The notes under the pieces were generated by a model. It ran no database searches. It had not been told where the DNA came from and was given only the letters and a program-made list of their open reading frames with translations. 64,000 nt of DNA, taken from NCBI GenBank assembly GCA_019239965.1, contig JAFAZC010000005.1, forward strand, positions 1-64,000. The letters run 5' to 3'. Source of the stretch: Kutzneria sp. GTDB lineage: Bacteria; Actinomycetota; Actinomycetes; Mycobacteriales; Pseudonocardiaceae. Positions 1 to 11,187 of the stretch are shown here, piece after piece; the first letter of the stretch is position 1, and each line of letters opens with the position of its first letter. The position numbers and the translations under genes were made by a program.

Positions 1-524
1 CGCTTGTGCACGCCCGATACGCACGAACCAAGGCGGCACGAGTCGGCGTGGTTCGCGAAGCCGCTGGACTGGCCGCCTACCACGCGGGCGAGTGGGCAGA
101 GGCGCTCACCGAACTCCGAGCCGCCCGGCGGATCTCGGGCGGTCCCACCCACATCGCGGTGATGGCTGACTGTGAACGCGCTCTCGGCCGGCCGGAACGA
201 GCGATCGATCTCGCCCGCGAAGCGGGAAGCCTCCCGCTGACCAAGGCTGAGCAGGTGGAACTCCGTATCGTCATGGCGGGCGCCCGGCGAGACATGGGGC
301 AGGTTGACGCCTCCGTGGTGGCACTACAGGGCCACGACCTCGACCCGACCCGCCACGAGCCGTGGAGTGCGCGACTGTTCTACGCCTACGCCGACAACCT
401 CGCCGCCGCGGGCCGGATCGACGACGCCGTCCAGTGGTTCATGCACGCGGCGGACGTCGACGATGACGATGAGACGGACGCGTCCACCCGTGCTGTCGAA
501 CTCAGCCAGGACTCGACCCCATGA
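1..524 (+). CDS. Tetratricopeptide-repeat protein, 5' end cut by window (Rv1691-like)
   Basis: The reading frame is already open at base 3, so the true start lies upstream; the first GTG at base 6 is probably internal. The visible 172 residues are almost all helical, with repeating A-x-Y-x-x-G and alternating Ala/Leu/Glu patterns typical of TPR units, then an acidic tail (DDDDE near residue 155). TPR proteins are protein-interaction scaffolds; no catalytic motif is seen. It overlaps the next gene by ATGA, so the two are translationally coupled. In M. tuberculosis the equivalent position, upstream of the Rv1692 phosphatase, is held by the TPR protein Rv1691. The family call is firm; the partner and role are unknown. 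Confidence 0.75.
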   Translation, partial: LVHARYARTKAARVGVVREAAGLAAYHAGEWAEALTELRAARRISGGPTHIAVMADCERALGRPERAIDLAREAGSLPLTKAEQVELRIVMAGARRDMGQVDASVVALQGHDLDPTRHEPWSARLFYAYADNLAAAGRIDDAVQWFMHAADVDDDDETDASTRAVELSQDSTP

Positions 525-1549
525 CCGTGCCCTCGGCGGTGCCCGATGCCGCCTCGGCGGGTGACCTCGTCGCCCGCCACGACGCACTGCTGCTGGACCT
601 GGACGGCACCGTCTACCGGGGTGGCGAGGCGGTTCCCGGCGCGGCTGAGGCGATCCACGAGAGTCGGGGACGCGGTGTCGGCATCCGGTTCGTCACCAAC
701 AACGCCGCGCGCTCGCCGGAGCAGGTCGCGGCCCACCTCACCGAACTGGGCTTGGCCGCCGAGGCATCCGAAGTGAACACCAGCGCCGAGGCAGGCGCTG
801 CCATGCTCGCCGAGCGGCTGTCCGCCGGCGCCACCGTACTCGTGGTCGGCACCGATGCCCTCGCGGCCGAGGTGGCAGCGGTCGGGTTGGTGCCCGCCCG
901 GGTGTTCAGCGCCGAGGTGGCAGCGGTCGTGCAGGGGCACTCGCCTCATACCGCCTGGTCCGACCTTGCCGAAGCATGCCTCGCCATCCGAGCGGGTGCT
1001 CTGTGGGTCGCGTGCAACACCGACCCCACCCTGCCGACCGAACGTGGTGAGCTGCCCGGCAACGGGTCCATGGTGGCCGCACTGCGTGCCGCCACCGACC
1101 GGGAACCCCTCACCGCGGGAAAGCCCGCTCGTCCCCTGCTGGACCAGGCGATCGCCGCCGCCGACGCCAGGCGGCCGCTGGTCGTCGGGGACCGATTGGA
1201 CACCGATGTGGCCGGTGCCGCCGCGGCCCGGCTGGACGCGCTGCTGGTTCTGACCGGGGTGTGCACGCCGAAGGAACTGCTGGCCGCCCCGGCCGGACTA
1301 CGGCCCCGTTATGTCGCCGCCGACCTCGGCGGCCTGTTCCGACCATCCGCCGAGGTCGAGATCGGTGAACAACCCGGATGGCGGGTGCAGACATCCGATG
1401 ACACGCTGACCGTCACCGGTTCCGGCGATCCGATCGCACTGCTGCGGGCGCTGTGTGCCGCATGGTGGCCGGTCGGAGGCGGCCAGGTCGAGCCCTGTCC
1501 CACGAACGAAGGCGCAAAGGCCGCACTGGCGACGCTGAACATCGGCTAG
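521..1549 (+). CDS. HAD-IIA family phosphatase, Rv1692-like (probable glycerol-3-phosphate phosphatase)
   Basis: A 342-residue HAD hydrolase. The nucleophile motif DLDGTV is at residues 26-31, the TNN motif II near residue 62 and the Asp-rich motif GDRLDTDV near residue 224. A cap domain sits between motifs, as in the NagD/phosphoglycolate phosphatase class. An extra C-terminal domain (about residues 270-342) follows the HAD core. The M. tuberculosis orthologue by position, Rv1692, has been described as a glycerol-3-phosphate phosphatase that recycles phospholipid head groups. That substrate is inferred here from synteny and not from any diagnostic residue. The ATG start overlaps the previous stop (ATGA). 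Confidence 0.85.
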   Translation: MTVPSAVPDAASAGDLVARHDALLLDLDGTVYRGGEAVPGAAEAIHESRGRGVGIRFVTNNAARSPEQVAAHLTELGLAAEASEVNTSAEAGAAMLAERLSAGATVLVVGTDALAAEVAAVGLVPARVFSAEVAAVVQGHSPHTAWSDLAEACLAIRAGALWVACNTDPTLPTERGELPGNGSMVAALRAATDREPLTAGKPARPLLDQAIAAADARRPLVVGDRLDTDVAGAAAARLDALLVLTGVCTPKELLAAPAGLRPRYVAADLGGLFRPSAEVEIGEQPGWRVQTSDDTLTVTGSGDPIALLRALCAAWWPVGGGQVEPCPTNEGAKAALATLNIG

Positions 1550-1590
1550 CGTTGACAGGTAAACGTGGGAAACCGCACGAAGGGTCGATC

Positions 1591-1827
1591 ATGAATCAGC
1601 CGTTTCCTGGACCGTGGCCGACCCGGCCGGTGACCAGCACGCCAGCGCCGAATGCCGCCTCGGCGGTGCCACGTGCCTCGGCGGGGCAAGTCGACACCAC
1701 CACCGTCGACGCCGCGATCGGTGCGCTGAGTGACCTCGACACGGTGGCTGTGGCGGATCACCCGGCCAGGTTCGAGGCGGTCCACTCCGCACTCGCCGAC
1801 GCACTGTCGGCCATCGATCGGGTCTGA
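1591..1827 (+). CDS. Small conserved protein upstream of tlyA (Rv1693-like position)
   Basis: A 78-residue ORF starting with ATG at 1591. It has a Pro/Ala-rich, probably disordered first half and a helical second half (residues about 35-78) ending in Ala-Ile-Asp-Arg-Val. It lies 41 bp after the HAD gene and only 7 bp before tlyA, in the same direction, so it is almost certainly in this operon. M. tuberculosis has a similarly placed tiny gene (Rv1693) of unknown function. No motif allows a functional call. A longer frame exists from 1453, but that would overlap the phosphatase gene. Confidence 0.6.
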   Translation: MNQPFPGPWPTRPVTSTPAPNAASAVPRASAGQVDTTTVDAAIGALSDLDTVAVADHPARFEAVHSALADALSAIDRV

Positions 1828-1834
1828 CCCCGCC

Positions 1835-2641
1835 ATGGTTCGCCGCGCGCGGTTGGACGCCGAGCTGGTTCGCAGAGGACTGGCCCGGTCGCGAGACCAC
1901 GCCTGCCGGCTCGTCGCCGACGGACGGGTCACCGTGCGCGGCACCACGGCAACCAAACCGGCGACGGCCGTCGAGTCGGACACACCGGTGCTGGTCCGCG
2001 AGGACGCCAATGATCCGGACTGGGCCTCCCGCGGCGCTTACAAACTGATAGGTGCCCTGGATGCCTTCGGGGTGCCGATCCAGGGCCGGCGCTGCCTGGA
2101 CGCTGGCGCGTCCACAGGGGGATTCACCGACGTGCTTCTGCGCGGGGGAGCACGTGAGGTCGTCGCCGCCGACGTCGGCAGGGGCCTGCTGGCCTGGCGG
2201 TTGCGGACCGACGAACGGGTCACCGTGCTGGACCGGACCAACGTCCGTACGGTGACCGCCGAGGCCGTCGGCGGTCCCGTCGACGTCGTGGTCGCCGACC
2301 TGTCCTTCATCTCCCTGCATCTGGTGCTGCCCGCGCTGCTGTCCTGCGCGAGTAACGATGCCGACCTGATACCGATGGTCAAGCCGCAGTTCGAGGTCGG
2401 CAAGGCCCGGGTGGGATCCGGCGGCGTGGTGCGTGACCCAGCGGTGCGCGCCGAGGCGGTGCGGGAGGTCGTCGCCGTCGCGGGGCAACTGGGCCTTCGC
2501 CTGCGCGGAGTGGTGGCCAGTCCACTTCCCGGCCCGTCAGGCAATGTTGAATACTTCGTGTGGTTGCGGCGTGGCGAGCCACTTCCGGCCGAGCAGGTCG
2601 CGGAGCTCGTCGCCATCGCGGTCCAGGAGGGCCCGCAATGA
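1835..2641 (+). CDS. tlyA: 16S/23S rRNA 2'-O-methyltransferase TlyA
   Basis: A 268-residue protein with an N-terminal S4 RNA-binding domain (residues about 4-60, starting RLDAELVRRGLARS) followed by an FtsJ/RrmJ-type Rossmann methyltransferase. The SAM motif is LDAGASTGGFTD near residue 88, with DLSF and KPQFEVG further on. TlyA methylates the ribose of a cytidine in 16S and, in mycobacteria, also 23S rRNA; its loss gives capreomycin/viomycin resistance. The ATG at 1835 is chosen because the S4 domain begins immediately after it. The gene overlaps nadK by ATGA, as in mycobacteria. Confidence 0.93.
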   Translation: MVRRARLDAELVRRGLARSRDHACRLVADGRVTVRGTTATKPATAVESDTPVLVREDANDPDWASRGAYKLIGALDAFGVPIQGRRCLDAGASTGGFTDVLLRGGAREVVAADVGRGLLAWRLRTDERVTVLDRTNVRTVTAEAVGGPVDVVVADLSFISLHLVLPALLSCASNDADLIPMVKPQFEVGKARVGSGGVVRDPAVRAEAVREVVAVAGQLGLRLRGVVASPLPGPSGNVEYFVWLRRGEPLPAEQVAELVAIAVQEGPQ

Positions 2642-3549
2642 CTCAGCACAACAGCAGCGGTGACCGTGAGATCCTGATGGTCGTCAAGGCCAACCGCCCG
2701 ACCAACCTACGGCTGGCCGAGAAGGTCGCCGGCCGCTTCGCCTCCGCCGGTATCCGGCTGAGGGTGGTCGAGGAGGAGTCGGACGACCTCGACCCCTCCT
2801 GCTACAACTCTGTCGTGCCGGCCAGTGTCGCCGCCGCCGGCACCGAACTGGTGTTCGTGCTTGGCGGGGACGGCACGCTGCTGCGTGCCGCGGAGTTGGC
2901 AAGACCGTTCGGCACCCCCGTGCTCGGAGTGAACCTCGGCCGCGTCGGCTTCCTCGCCGAGGCCGACTTCGACGATCTCGACGAGGCTGTCCGGGGCGTC
3001 ATCGAACGCGATTACCACGTCCAGGAGCGGATGACGATCGATGTCGCCGCATCCCTGCACGGCGAGCTGATCGCACACACCTGGGCGCTCAACGAGGCCA
3101 GTGTCGAGAAGAGCAGTCGGGAGCGGATCCTCGACGTCGTCCTCGAGATCGACTCCCGGCCGGTATCGGCCTTCGGCTGCGACGGCGTGCTCTGCGCGAC
3201 CCCGACCGGATCCACGGCGTACGCCTTCTCCGCGGGAGGCCCCGTGGTGTGGCCGGAAGTACATGCCCTGCTCGTGGTTCCCAGTAACGCCCACGCTCTG
3301 TTCTCCAGGCCCTTCGTGGTATCACCGAGCTCGGTGGTGGCCTTCGAGATCGACCCTGGTGGCCATCCGGCCGTCCTGTGCTGCGATGGCAGGCGCACCG
3401 TCGAGTTGCCAGCAGGCACCCGCGTCGAGGTCGCGGGCAGCTCGACGCCGGTCAAGCTGGTGCGACTGCGGCTCGCGCCGTTCTCCGACCGCCTGGTCAG
3501 CAAGTTCTCGCTGCCGGTGCAGGGATGGCGCGGCCCGGCCATCGACTGA
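2638..3549 (+). CDS. nadK: NAD kinase
   Basis: A 303-residue ATP-NAD kinase that makes NADP in the cytoplasm. The diagnostic GGDGT motif is at residues 76-80, and the conserved glycine-rich NAD-binding segment TPTGSTAYAFSAGGP lies near residue 190. Length matches the bacterial family. The ATG is fused to the tlyA stop codon (ATGA), so translation is coupled; tlyA-nadK-recN is a widespread actinobacterial order. Nothing appears missing or altered. Confidence 0.95.
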   Translation: MTQHNSSGDREILMVVKANRPTNLRLAEKVAGRFASAGIRLRVVEEESDDLDPSCYNSVVPASVAAAGTELVFVLGGDGTLLRAAELARPFGTPVLGVNLGRVGFLAEADFDDLDEAVRGVIERDYHVQERMTIDVAASLHGELIAHTWALNEASVEKSSRERILDVVLEIDSRPVSAFGCDGVLCATPTGSTAYAFSAGGPVVWPEVHALLVVPSNAHALFSRPFVVSPSSVVAFEIDPGGHPAVLCCDGRRTVELPAGTRVEVAGSSTPVKLVRLRLAPFSDRLVSKFSLPVQGWRGPAID

Positions 3550-3637
3550 TCCGTCCGACCCGTGCCCGGTGATGTCGTGACTCGGACCCAAGCGGCCGAG
3601 TCGTGCACCGTCAGGGGTTGGCACTAGTGTTCGACCT

Positions 3638-5437
3638 GTGCTGATCGAGATGCGTATCCAGGGTCTGGGCGTGATCGATGAGGCCGTCCTCGAACCCCAC
3701 AGCGGCCTGACGGTGGTCACTGGCGAGACCGGTGCCGGCAAGACCATGGTGGTCACCGGCCTGCATCTGCTCGGTGGCGGCAGAGCCGAGGCGTCAAGGG
3801 TGCGGGTGGGTGCCGAGCGGGCTGTCGTCGAAGGACGGTTCCACCTTCAGCGCGACAGCGCGGCCGGTGAGGTCGCGGCGGACGCCGGTGCGGAACCGGA
3901 CGAGGACGGCAGCCTGATCGCCGTCCGCACGGTCGGCGCGGACGGCCGGTCGCGAGCCCACCTCGGCGGTCGGTCCGTGCCGGTCGGGGTGCTCGCCGAA
4001 TTGTCCGAACAACTGCTCGCCGTGCACGGCCAGAACGACCAGCTGAGGCTGACCAGGCCGGCCGAACAGTGCGCCCTGCTCGACCGTTTCGCCGGCGAGG
4101 CGGTTGGTGCGCCGCTCGCCAGTTACCGGGAGCTGCGTGAGAAGTGGTTGAGTGTGAGCGCCGAGCTGACCGAGCGCACCGAGAGGTCCCGGGAGCTGGT
4201 CCGGGAAGCCGACCTGCTTCGGCACGGGCTTGAGGAGATCGCCGCGGTTGACCCCAAGCCGGGGGAGGACGCCGACCTGCACGCCGAGGCCCGCCGGTTG
4301 GCCGACGCCGACCAGCTGCGTGAGTCGGCGACGTCCGCACAGTCAGACATCAGTGGTGGTGCCGACAGTGAGGCCACCGAGCTGGCCGACGCGGGAGTCG
4401 GCGCGCTCGGCCTGGTGGCGCGGGCGCGCCACCAGCTGCTCGGCGTCGACGACCCCGCACTGCGCGAGCTCGCCCCCCGGTTGGCCGAGGCGGCCGTGTT
4501 GCTCACCGATGTCGGTGCGGAGCTGACGCGCTACCTCGATGGGTTGGACGCCGACCCGGCCCGCCTGGAACACGTGCTCGCCAGGCAGGCCGAGCTCAAG
4601 CAGCTGACCCGCAAGTACGCCGCGGACATCGACGGAGTCCTCGACTGGGTCGCGACGTCCCAGCAGCGCCTTGCCGGGCTGGACAACTCGGACGAGGCGC
4701 TCGCGGAGTTGGCGCGGCGCAGGGACGAACTGGCCGCACGGCTGGCCGAGCTCGCCTCGGTGATCACCGCCGAACGCAAGGCCGCGGCCGACGAGCTGGG
4801 CAAGGCCGTGACCGAGGAGCTCGGCGGCCTGGCCATGGCGCAGGCCAGGGTCGAGGTCGCGGTGCGGCCCAGGCTCGCTGAGGCTGACGACCCGGTGGCG
4901 TTGCCGATCGACGGTCACCTGCTGCATGCCGGGCGGAGCGGTGTCGACGACGTCGAACTGCTGCTGGTGGCGCACCGAGGCGCACCAGCCTTGCCGGTGA
5001 ACAAGGGCGCGTCCGGTGGGGAGCTGTCCAGGGTGATGCTGGCGCTGGAGGTTGTGCTCTCGCACGCCGATCCGGTGCCGACCTTGGTGTTCGACGAGGT
5101 CGACGCTGGTGTGGGTGGGCGAGCCGCGGTCGAGGTCGGTCGCCGGCTCGCCCGGCTGGCTCGGACCCACCAGGTGATCGTCGTGACCCACCTGCCCCAG
5201 GTCGCCGCCTATGCCGACCGGCATCTGGTGGTGGACAAGACCGCCGACGGCGGGGTCACGAGCAGCGGTGTACGCGTGCTCAGCGAGTCCGAGCGGGTCG
5301 TCGAACTGGCCCGCATGCTGGCCGGCCTCGACTACACGTATACCGGGCGGGCACACGCCGAGGAGCTGCTGGACGCGGCCAGGGCGGACAAGAAGGCCGA
5401 ACCAGCCCGCAAGTATCGACGAAGCACGACAAGGTAG
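3638..5437 (+). CDS. recN: DNA repair ATPase RecN
   Basis: A 599-residue SMC-like ATPase acting in double-strand-break repair. Walker A (GETGAGKT) is at residues 29-36, the long central region (about 150-370) is rich in Ala/Glu/Leu and predicted coiled coil, and the C-terminal head carries the signature GGELSR and Walker B LVFDEVDAGVGG near residue 485. It starts at GTG 3638, 88 bp after nadK. The last 20 or so residues are basic. Standard length and motif set. Confidence 0.95.
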   Translation: MLIEMRIQGLGVIDEAVLEPHSGLTVVTGETGAGKTMVVTGLHLLGGGRAEASRVRVGAERAVVEGRFHLQRDSAAGEVAADAGAEPDEDGSLIAVRTVGADGRSRAHLGGRSVPVGVLAELSEQLLAVHGQNDQLRLTRPAEQCALLDRFAGEAVGAPLASYRELREKWLSVSAELTERTERSRELVREADLLRHGLEEIAAVDPKPGEDADLHAEARRLADADQLRESATSAQSDISGGADSEATELADAGVGALGLVARARHQLLGVDDPALRELAPRLAEAAVLLTDVGAELTRYLDGLDADPARLEHVLARQAELKQLTRKYAADIDGVLDWVATSQQRLAGLDNSDEALAELARRRDELAARLAELASVITAERKAAADELGKAVTEELGGLAMAQARVEVAVRPRLAEADDPVALPIDGHLLHAGRSGVDDVELLLVAHRGAPALPVNKGASGGELSRVMLALEVVLSHADPVPTLVFDEVDAGVGGRAAVEVGRRLARLARTHQVIVVTHLPQVAAYADRHLVVDKTADGGVTSSGVRVLSESERVVELARMLAGLDYTYTGRAHAEELLDAARADKKAEPARKYRRSTTR

Positions 5438-5454
5438 TTGCTTGTCGTGTACGA

Positions 5455-5553
5455 ATGACACCAAGTCACGGTGCCATCGTGGCCGCCCTGGACAAGCTGC
5501 TGTCCCAGTCCGACGCCGTCGCTGAACGCCAGGTCCGCTTCCTTCAGCGATGA
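5455..5553 (+). CDS. Possible 32-residue small ORF downstream of recN
   Basis: An ATG at 5455 opens a 32-codon frame that ends at TGA 5551-5553. The predicted peptide is an amphipathic helix (AALDKLLSQSDAVAERQ in its middle) with protein-like composition and GC-rich third positions. It lies in the gap between convergent recN and the MerR gene. No Shine-Dalgarno sequence precedes it, and it could equally be a remnant of a longer gene. I do not recognise it. Confidence 0.22.
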   Translation: MTPSHGAIVAALDKLLSQSDAVAERQVRFLQR

Positions 5554-5599
5554 TCCCGGCCCGGCGGACAGGTCTGCAGCCCTGCCCACCGAGGTTGGT

Positions 5600-6346
5600 C
5601 TAGGCGCCGAGGTTGCGCTCGGCGTAGACCTTCATGGCGTCCCGAACGAGTACCGCGGTGCCCGTGCCGTGCTTGTCGTAGTTCGCCGCGAACCGCGGGT
5701 CGGCCACGTACATCTCGCCGAGCCCGATGAAGTACTCCTTCGTGGGCCTGACCGTGGCCGACAACCACTCGAAGTGCCGCTGAGTGATCGCTTGCACCTC
5801 GGCGCTGTCGGCGGACCGGCCCGCGTGGCAGGCCCGTCCGTAGTCGGCGGCGATGTCAAGCTGCCGCTGCTGGAAACCCTTCCGCTCGTGGTCACTGAGC
5901 GAGCGCCACCAGCGGTCGCCTTTCTCCCAGGCGTCCCGGCCCCAGCGTTCGACCACCTCCTGCTCGTACTTGACGTGGTCGAACCCGTCGAAGACTTCCT
6001 GTGCCATCAGTTGTTCACCTCCCTCAGTCTTGCGCAGCGTCGTGCGCACCGACTCGATCTGCCGGTCGATTCGCCGTCGCTGCTGTTCGAGCAGTGCCAG
6101 ATGGGTGCGCAGTGCCGCCCCGGTGTCCTGCTCACCGCTGAGCACCTCGGCGATGGCCGCGAGGCCGAGGCCGAGGTCGCGCAGTAGCAGGATCCGCTGC
6201 AACCGCACCAGGCTGTCCTGGTCGTAGTACCGATACCCGTTGCCGCCCACCCGACTCGGCGGCAGCAGTCCGATGTCGCCGTAGTGGCGAAGGGTTCTGC
6301 TTGTCGTGCCGGCCGTGCGCGCGATGTCCTGGATCGACCACTCCAT
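5600..6346 (-). CDS. MerR-family regulator with TipAS-type effector domain
   Basis: A 248-residue regulator. The N-terminal MerR winged helix (EWSIQDIARTAGTTSRTLRH, residues 2-21, then YYDQDSL) is followed by a coiled dimerisation helix (about 70-115). The C-terminal half resembles the TipAS antibiotic-binding domain (WWRSLSDHERK, GRACHAGR, repeated Trp/Phe/Tyr). TipA proteins covalently or tightly bind thiopeptides and other ligands and activate their own promoter. The ATG at 6346 is preferred because GGGGGA lies just upstream; ATG 6352 and GTG 6364 are alternatives. The promoter at 6403-6433 implies autoregulation. The Cys for thiopeptide capture is not certain. Confidence 0.82.
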   Translation of the reverse strand: MEWSIQDIARTAGTTSRTLRHYGDIGLLPPSRVGGNGYRYYDQDSLVRLQRILLLRDLGLGLAAIAEVLSGEQDTGAALRTHLALLEQQRRRIDRQIESVRTTLRKTEGGEQLMAQEVFDGFDHVKYEQEVVERWGRDAWEKGDRWWRSLSDHERKGFQQRQLDIAADYGRACHAGRSADSAEVQAITQRHFEWLSATVRPTKEYFIGLGEMYVADPRFAANYDKHGTGTAVLVRDAMKVYAERNLGA

Positions 6347-6402
6347 CGCCATCCCCCAGATCACACCCCTGAGTGGCGCCCATCAATGTCATGACGGATA
6401 CG

Positions 6403-6433
6403 ACGATAGAAGTTGACGCTGCGTCAACGTCAA
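6403..6433 (-). promoter_or_regulatory. MerR-type promoter with 19-bp spacer and operator inside
   Basis: On the minus strand, a -35 TTGACG (6433-6428) and -10 TATCGT (6408-6403) are separated by 19 bp. A perfect inverted repeat GTTGACG-N3-CGTCAAC fills the spacer and overlaps the -35 (6412-6428). Overlong spacing with a dyad between the boxes is the hallmark of MerR-activated promoters. It lies about 55-60 bp upstream of the MerR/TipA-like start, so it should drive that gene. Confidence 0.8.
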
Positions 6434-6541
6434 GCAAGTGTTTCACTACCGCGGGATAACTCACCCATAACGGTCATTCTCGTGCCATTCGCCCGGCGTG
6501 GCGGACGGAGCGCCGAGCACCACTGGGACACCATCGGTGGC

Positions 6542-7726
6542 ATGAAGCTCACCGGACTGCTGACCAGGTCGCACCCGGCGTTGCCAGGGACGACCGGCAT
6601 CGCCCGGGTCGATCGACGAGCCGGTGACCTGCTACGCAGGGTCGGGCCGGGGGACGTCGCCGTCATCGACCAAGTCGACCTCGACCGGCGAACGGCCGAG
6701 GCGCTCATCGACGCCGAAGTGGTCGGCGTCGTCAACGCCTCGCCGTCGATCTCCGGCCGATTTCCCAACCTCGGTCCGGAAGCACTGCTGCAGGCCGGTA
6801 TCCCGCTCATCGACGACGTGGGTTCCGATGCCCTGCGCGCGCTGAAGGAAGGGGCCAAGGTACGGCTGCACGAGGGTGTGGTGTACACCGGTGAGCGCGA
6901 GATCGCCCGCGGTGTCCCGCAGACACCCGAGTCCGTCGCCGACCAGCTGATCGAGGCTAAGGCCGGGATGTCGGTGCAGCTGGAGGCGTTCTCCGCCAAC
7001 ACCATCGAGTTCCTGCGCCGGGAACGGACCCTCGTCCTCGACGGCCACGGCGTACCCGAGGTCTATGTGCCCATGCACGGTCGCCAGGTGCTCGTGGTGG
7101 CGCCCGGGTACGGTCACGACGGCGATCTCAAGCGGCTCAAGCGGTACATCAAGGAGTACCGACCGGTTCTGATCGGCGTGGACGCCGGGGCCGACACCCT
7201 GCGCGCCGCCGGCTTCAGGCCCGACGTCATCGTCGGCGACCCGGACGGGATCAGCACCGAGACACTCAGGGCGGGTGCGGAGGTCGTGATTCCCGCACGT
7301 CCGGACGGGCACGCTCCTGGTATCGACCGTATCCAGGATCTGGGTATCGGTGCGGTCACCTTCCCCGCCACCGCCAATCCCGAGGACCTCGCCCTGCTGC
7401 TCGCTGAGGCGCACGGAGCCAGCCTGGTGGTCACCGTGGGATTCCAGGCGAGCCTGCGGGAGTTCCTCGACCGCGGCCGGTCCGGCTCCAATCCGTCGAC
7501 CTTCCTGACCAGGCTCAAACTCGGCGGCAAGCTCGTGGATGGTGAGGCCGTCGTCGCCCTGCACCGCTCGCGGGTCTCCTTCGGCACGGTTGTGCTGCTG
7601 GTGGCGTCGGTGGCGACCGCGATGGCGGTCGCGATGGCGGTCTCCGATCTCGCCGGCAGCTATCCCGCGCTGCTGGCCTCCGCGTGGCATTCGTGCATGG
7701 CCTGGCTTGGGGGACTCTTCTCATGA
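6542..7726 (+). CDS. steA: SteA-type septum/cytokinesis protein (Rv1697-like)
   Basis: A 394-residue protein. A cytoplasmic domain related to thiamine-pyrophosphokinase-type folds (VAPGYGHDGDLKRL, then GVDAGADTLRAAG and DVIVGDPDG about residues 185-245) precedes a single C-terminal membrane helix (about residues 350-372) and a short tail. The pair with the next gene matches SteA/SteB (Rv1697/Rv1698), described in Corynebacterium as part of the RipC-FtsEX cell-separation pathway. The ATG at 6542 is chosen over the upstream extension, which overlaps the MerR promoter region. It overlaps steB by ATGA. Confidence 0.85.
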   Translation: MKLTGLLTRSHPALPGTTGIARVDRRAGDLLRRVGPGDVAVIDQVDLDRRTAEALIDAEVVGVVNASPSISGRFPNLGPEALLQAGIPLIDDVGSDALRALKEGAKVRLHEGVVYTGEREIARGVPQTPESVADQLIEAKAGMSVQLEAFSANTIEFLRRERTLVLDGHGVPEVYVPMHGRQVLVVAPGYGHDGDLKRLKRYIKEYRPVLIGVDAGADTLRAAGFRPDVIVGDPDGISTETLRAGAEVVIPARPDGHAPGIDRIQDLGIGAVTFPATANPEDLALLLAEAHGASLVVTVGFQASLREFLDRGRSGSNPSTFLTRLKLGGKLVDGEAVVALHRSRVSFGTVVLLVASVATAMAVAMAVSDLAGSYPALLASAWHSCMAWLGGLFS

Positions 7727-8664
7727 TCTCGATGCGTAATCACATCATCTCCATAGCCGCGGTGTTCCTCGCGCTCGCCGTCGGCGTCGTGCTCGGCTCC
7801 TCGGCGATCAGCAACCGACTGCTGTCTGGGCTGGCCACCGACAAGGCCACCCTCGGCAGTCAGGTCACCGACCTGCAGACGCAGCGGAACACGTTGCAGG
7901 ACAGACTCACCGACGCCGACCGGTTCGCTCTTGGCATCGGTCCGCTCGCCGTGCGGGGCGCCCTGGATGGCAGATCGGTGGTCATTGTCACCACCGCGGA
8001 CGTAAAGCCGGCCGACCGGGACGCCGTCGCGGGCCTCATCCGGTCCGCCGGCGGGACAGTGACCGGTCAGCTCGCGCTGACCGACGCGTTCACCGACCCG
8101 GCACGGGCAGACCAACTGCGCGGACTGTGCACCCGGCTGCTGCCGGCCGGCGTCCAGCTGCCCACCGCGGCGGATCCGGGCACCCTGGCCGCCGGGCTCA
8201 TCGGACCACTGCTGCTGCTCGACAAGGGAACCGGCAAGCCGCAGGCCTCCGCCGACGAGATCAACGCGGCGTTGGCCGGCCTGTCCAGCGGCGGGTACAT
8301 CCGCAGCGGCCAGGATCTCCATCAGGGCCAGCTCGCCGTGGTGCTGACCGGAGGATCGCCGGGAGGCAGCGACGTCGCGGACCGTTCGGCGGTCGTCGCA
8401 CGCTTCGCGATACAGCTGCAGCGCGCCGGTAGCGGTGCGGTGCTGGCCGGACGCGCCGGCTCCGCGGACGGATCGGGCTCGATCGCCGTGGTCCGCGCCG
8501 ACGCCGGCGGCGCCGCCGAGTTGTCCACTGTGGACGATCTCGACACCGCGGCTGGCCAGGTGGTCACGGTGCTCGCCCTGGCCGAACAGGCCAAGGGGCA
8601 CGCCGGTCGGTACGGCACCGCGGGCACCGCGCAGGGGCCGGCGCCAACATCGGTTACCGGTTGA
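7723..8664 (+). CDS. steB: SteB/MctB-type envelope protein (Rv1698-like, 'copper transporter' family)
   Basis: A 313-residue protein with an N-terminal membrane anchor (residues about 6-27) and a short coiled coil (about 38-65, ATDKATLGSQVTDLQTQRN). A secreted, Ala/Gly-rich domain follows. The M. tuberculosis homologue Rv1698 (MctB) was proposed to limit intracellular copper, and the Corynebacterium homologue SteB partners SteA in daughter-cell separation. The coupling to steA here supports the envelope/septum role. No metal ligand cluster (His/Cys/Met) is visible. The C-terminus ends in a low-complexity Gly/Ala/Pro tail. Confidence 0.82.
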   Translation: MISMRNHIISIAAVFLALAVGVVLGSSAISNRLLSGLATDKATLGSQVTDLQTQRNTLQDRLTDADRFALGIGPLAVRGALDGRSVVIVTTADVKPADRDAVAGLIRSAGGTVTGQLALTDAFTDPARADQLRGLCTRLLPAGVQLPTAADPGTLAAGLIGPLLLLDKGTGKPQASADEINAALAGLSSGGYIRSGQDLHQGQLAVVLTGGSPGGSDVADRSAVVARFAIQLQRAGSGAVLAGRAGSADGSGSIAVVRADAGGAAELSTVDDLDTAAGQVVTVLALAEQAKGHAGRYGTAGTAQGPAPTSVTG

Positions 8665-8760
8665 GCGAGTGTCGCGGTCCAACTGGTGCTACCGTGAAGT
8701 CCCGTGGATGGGCGGTTCGGGTCCACAGCATGTGAACATCCCGACCAGCCATGATTATGA

Positions 8761-11156
<2,396 letters not shown>

Positions 11157-11187
11157 TCACTCCGGAAGAGGTGAACGCCCGCTGAGC

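Noticed and set aside
1589-2488. A 299-codon frame antisense to tlyA
   Set aside because: It overlaps tlyA and the small upstream gene on the opposite strand, with unlikely composition and no motifs.
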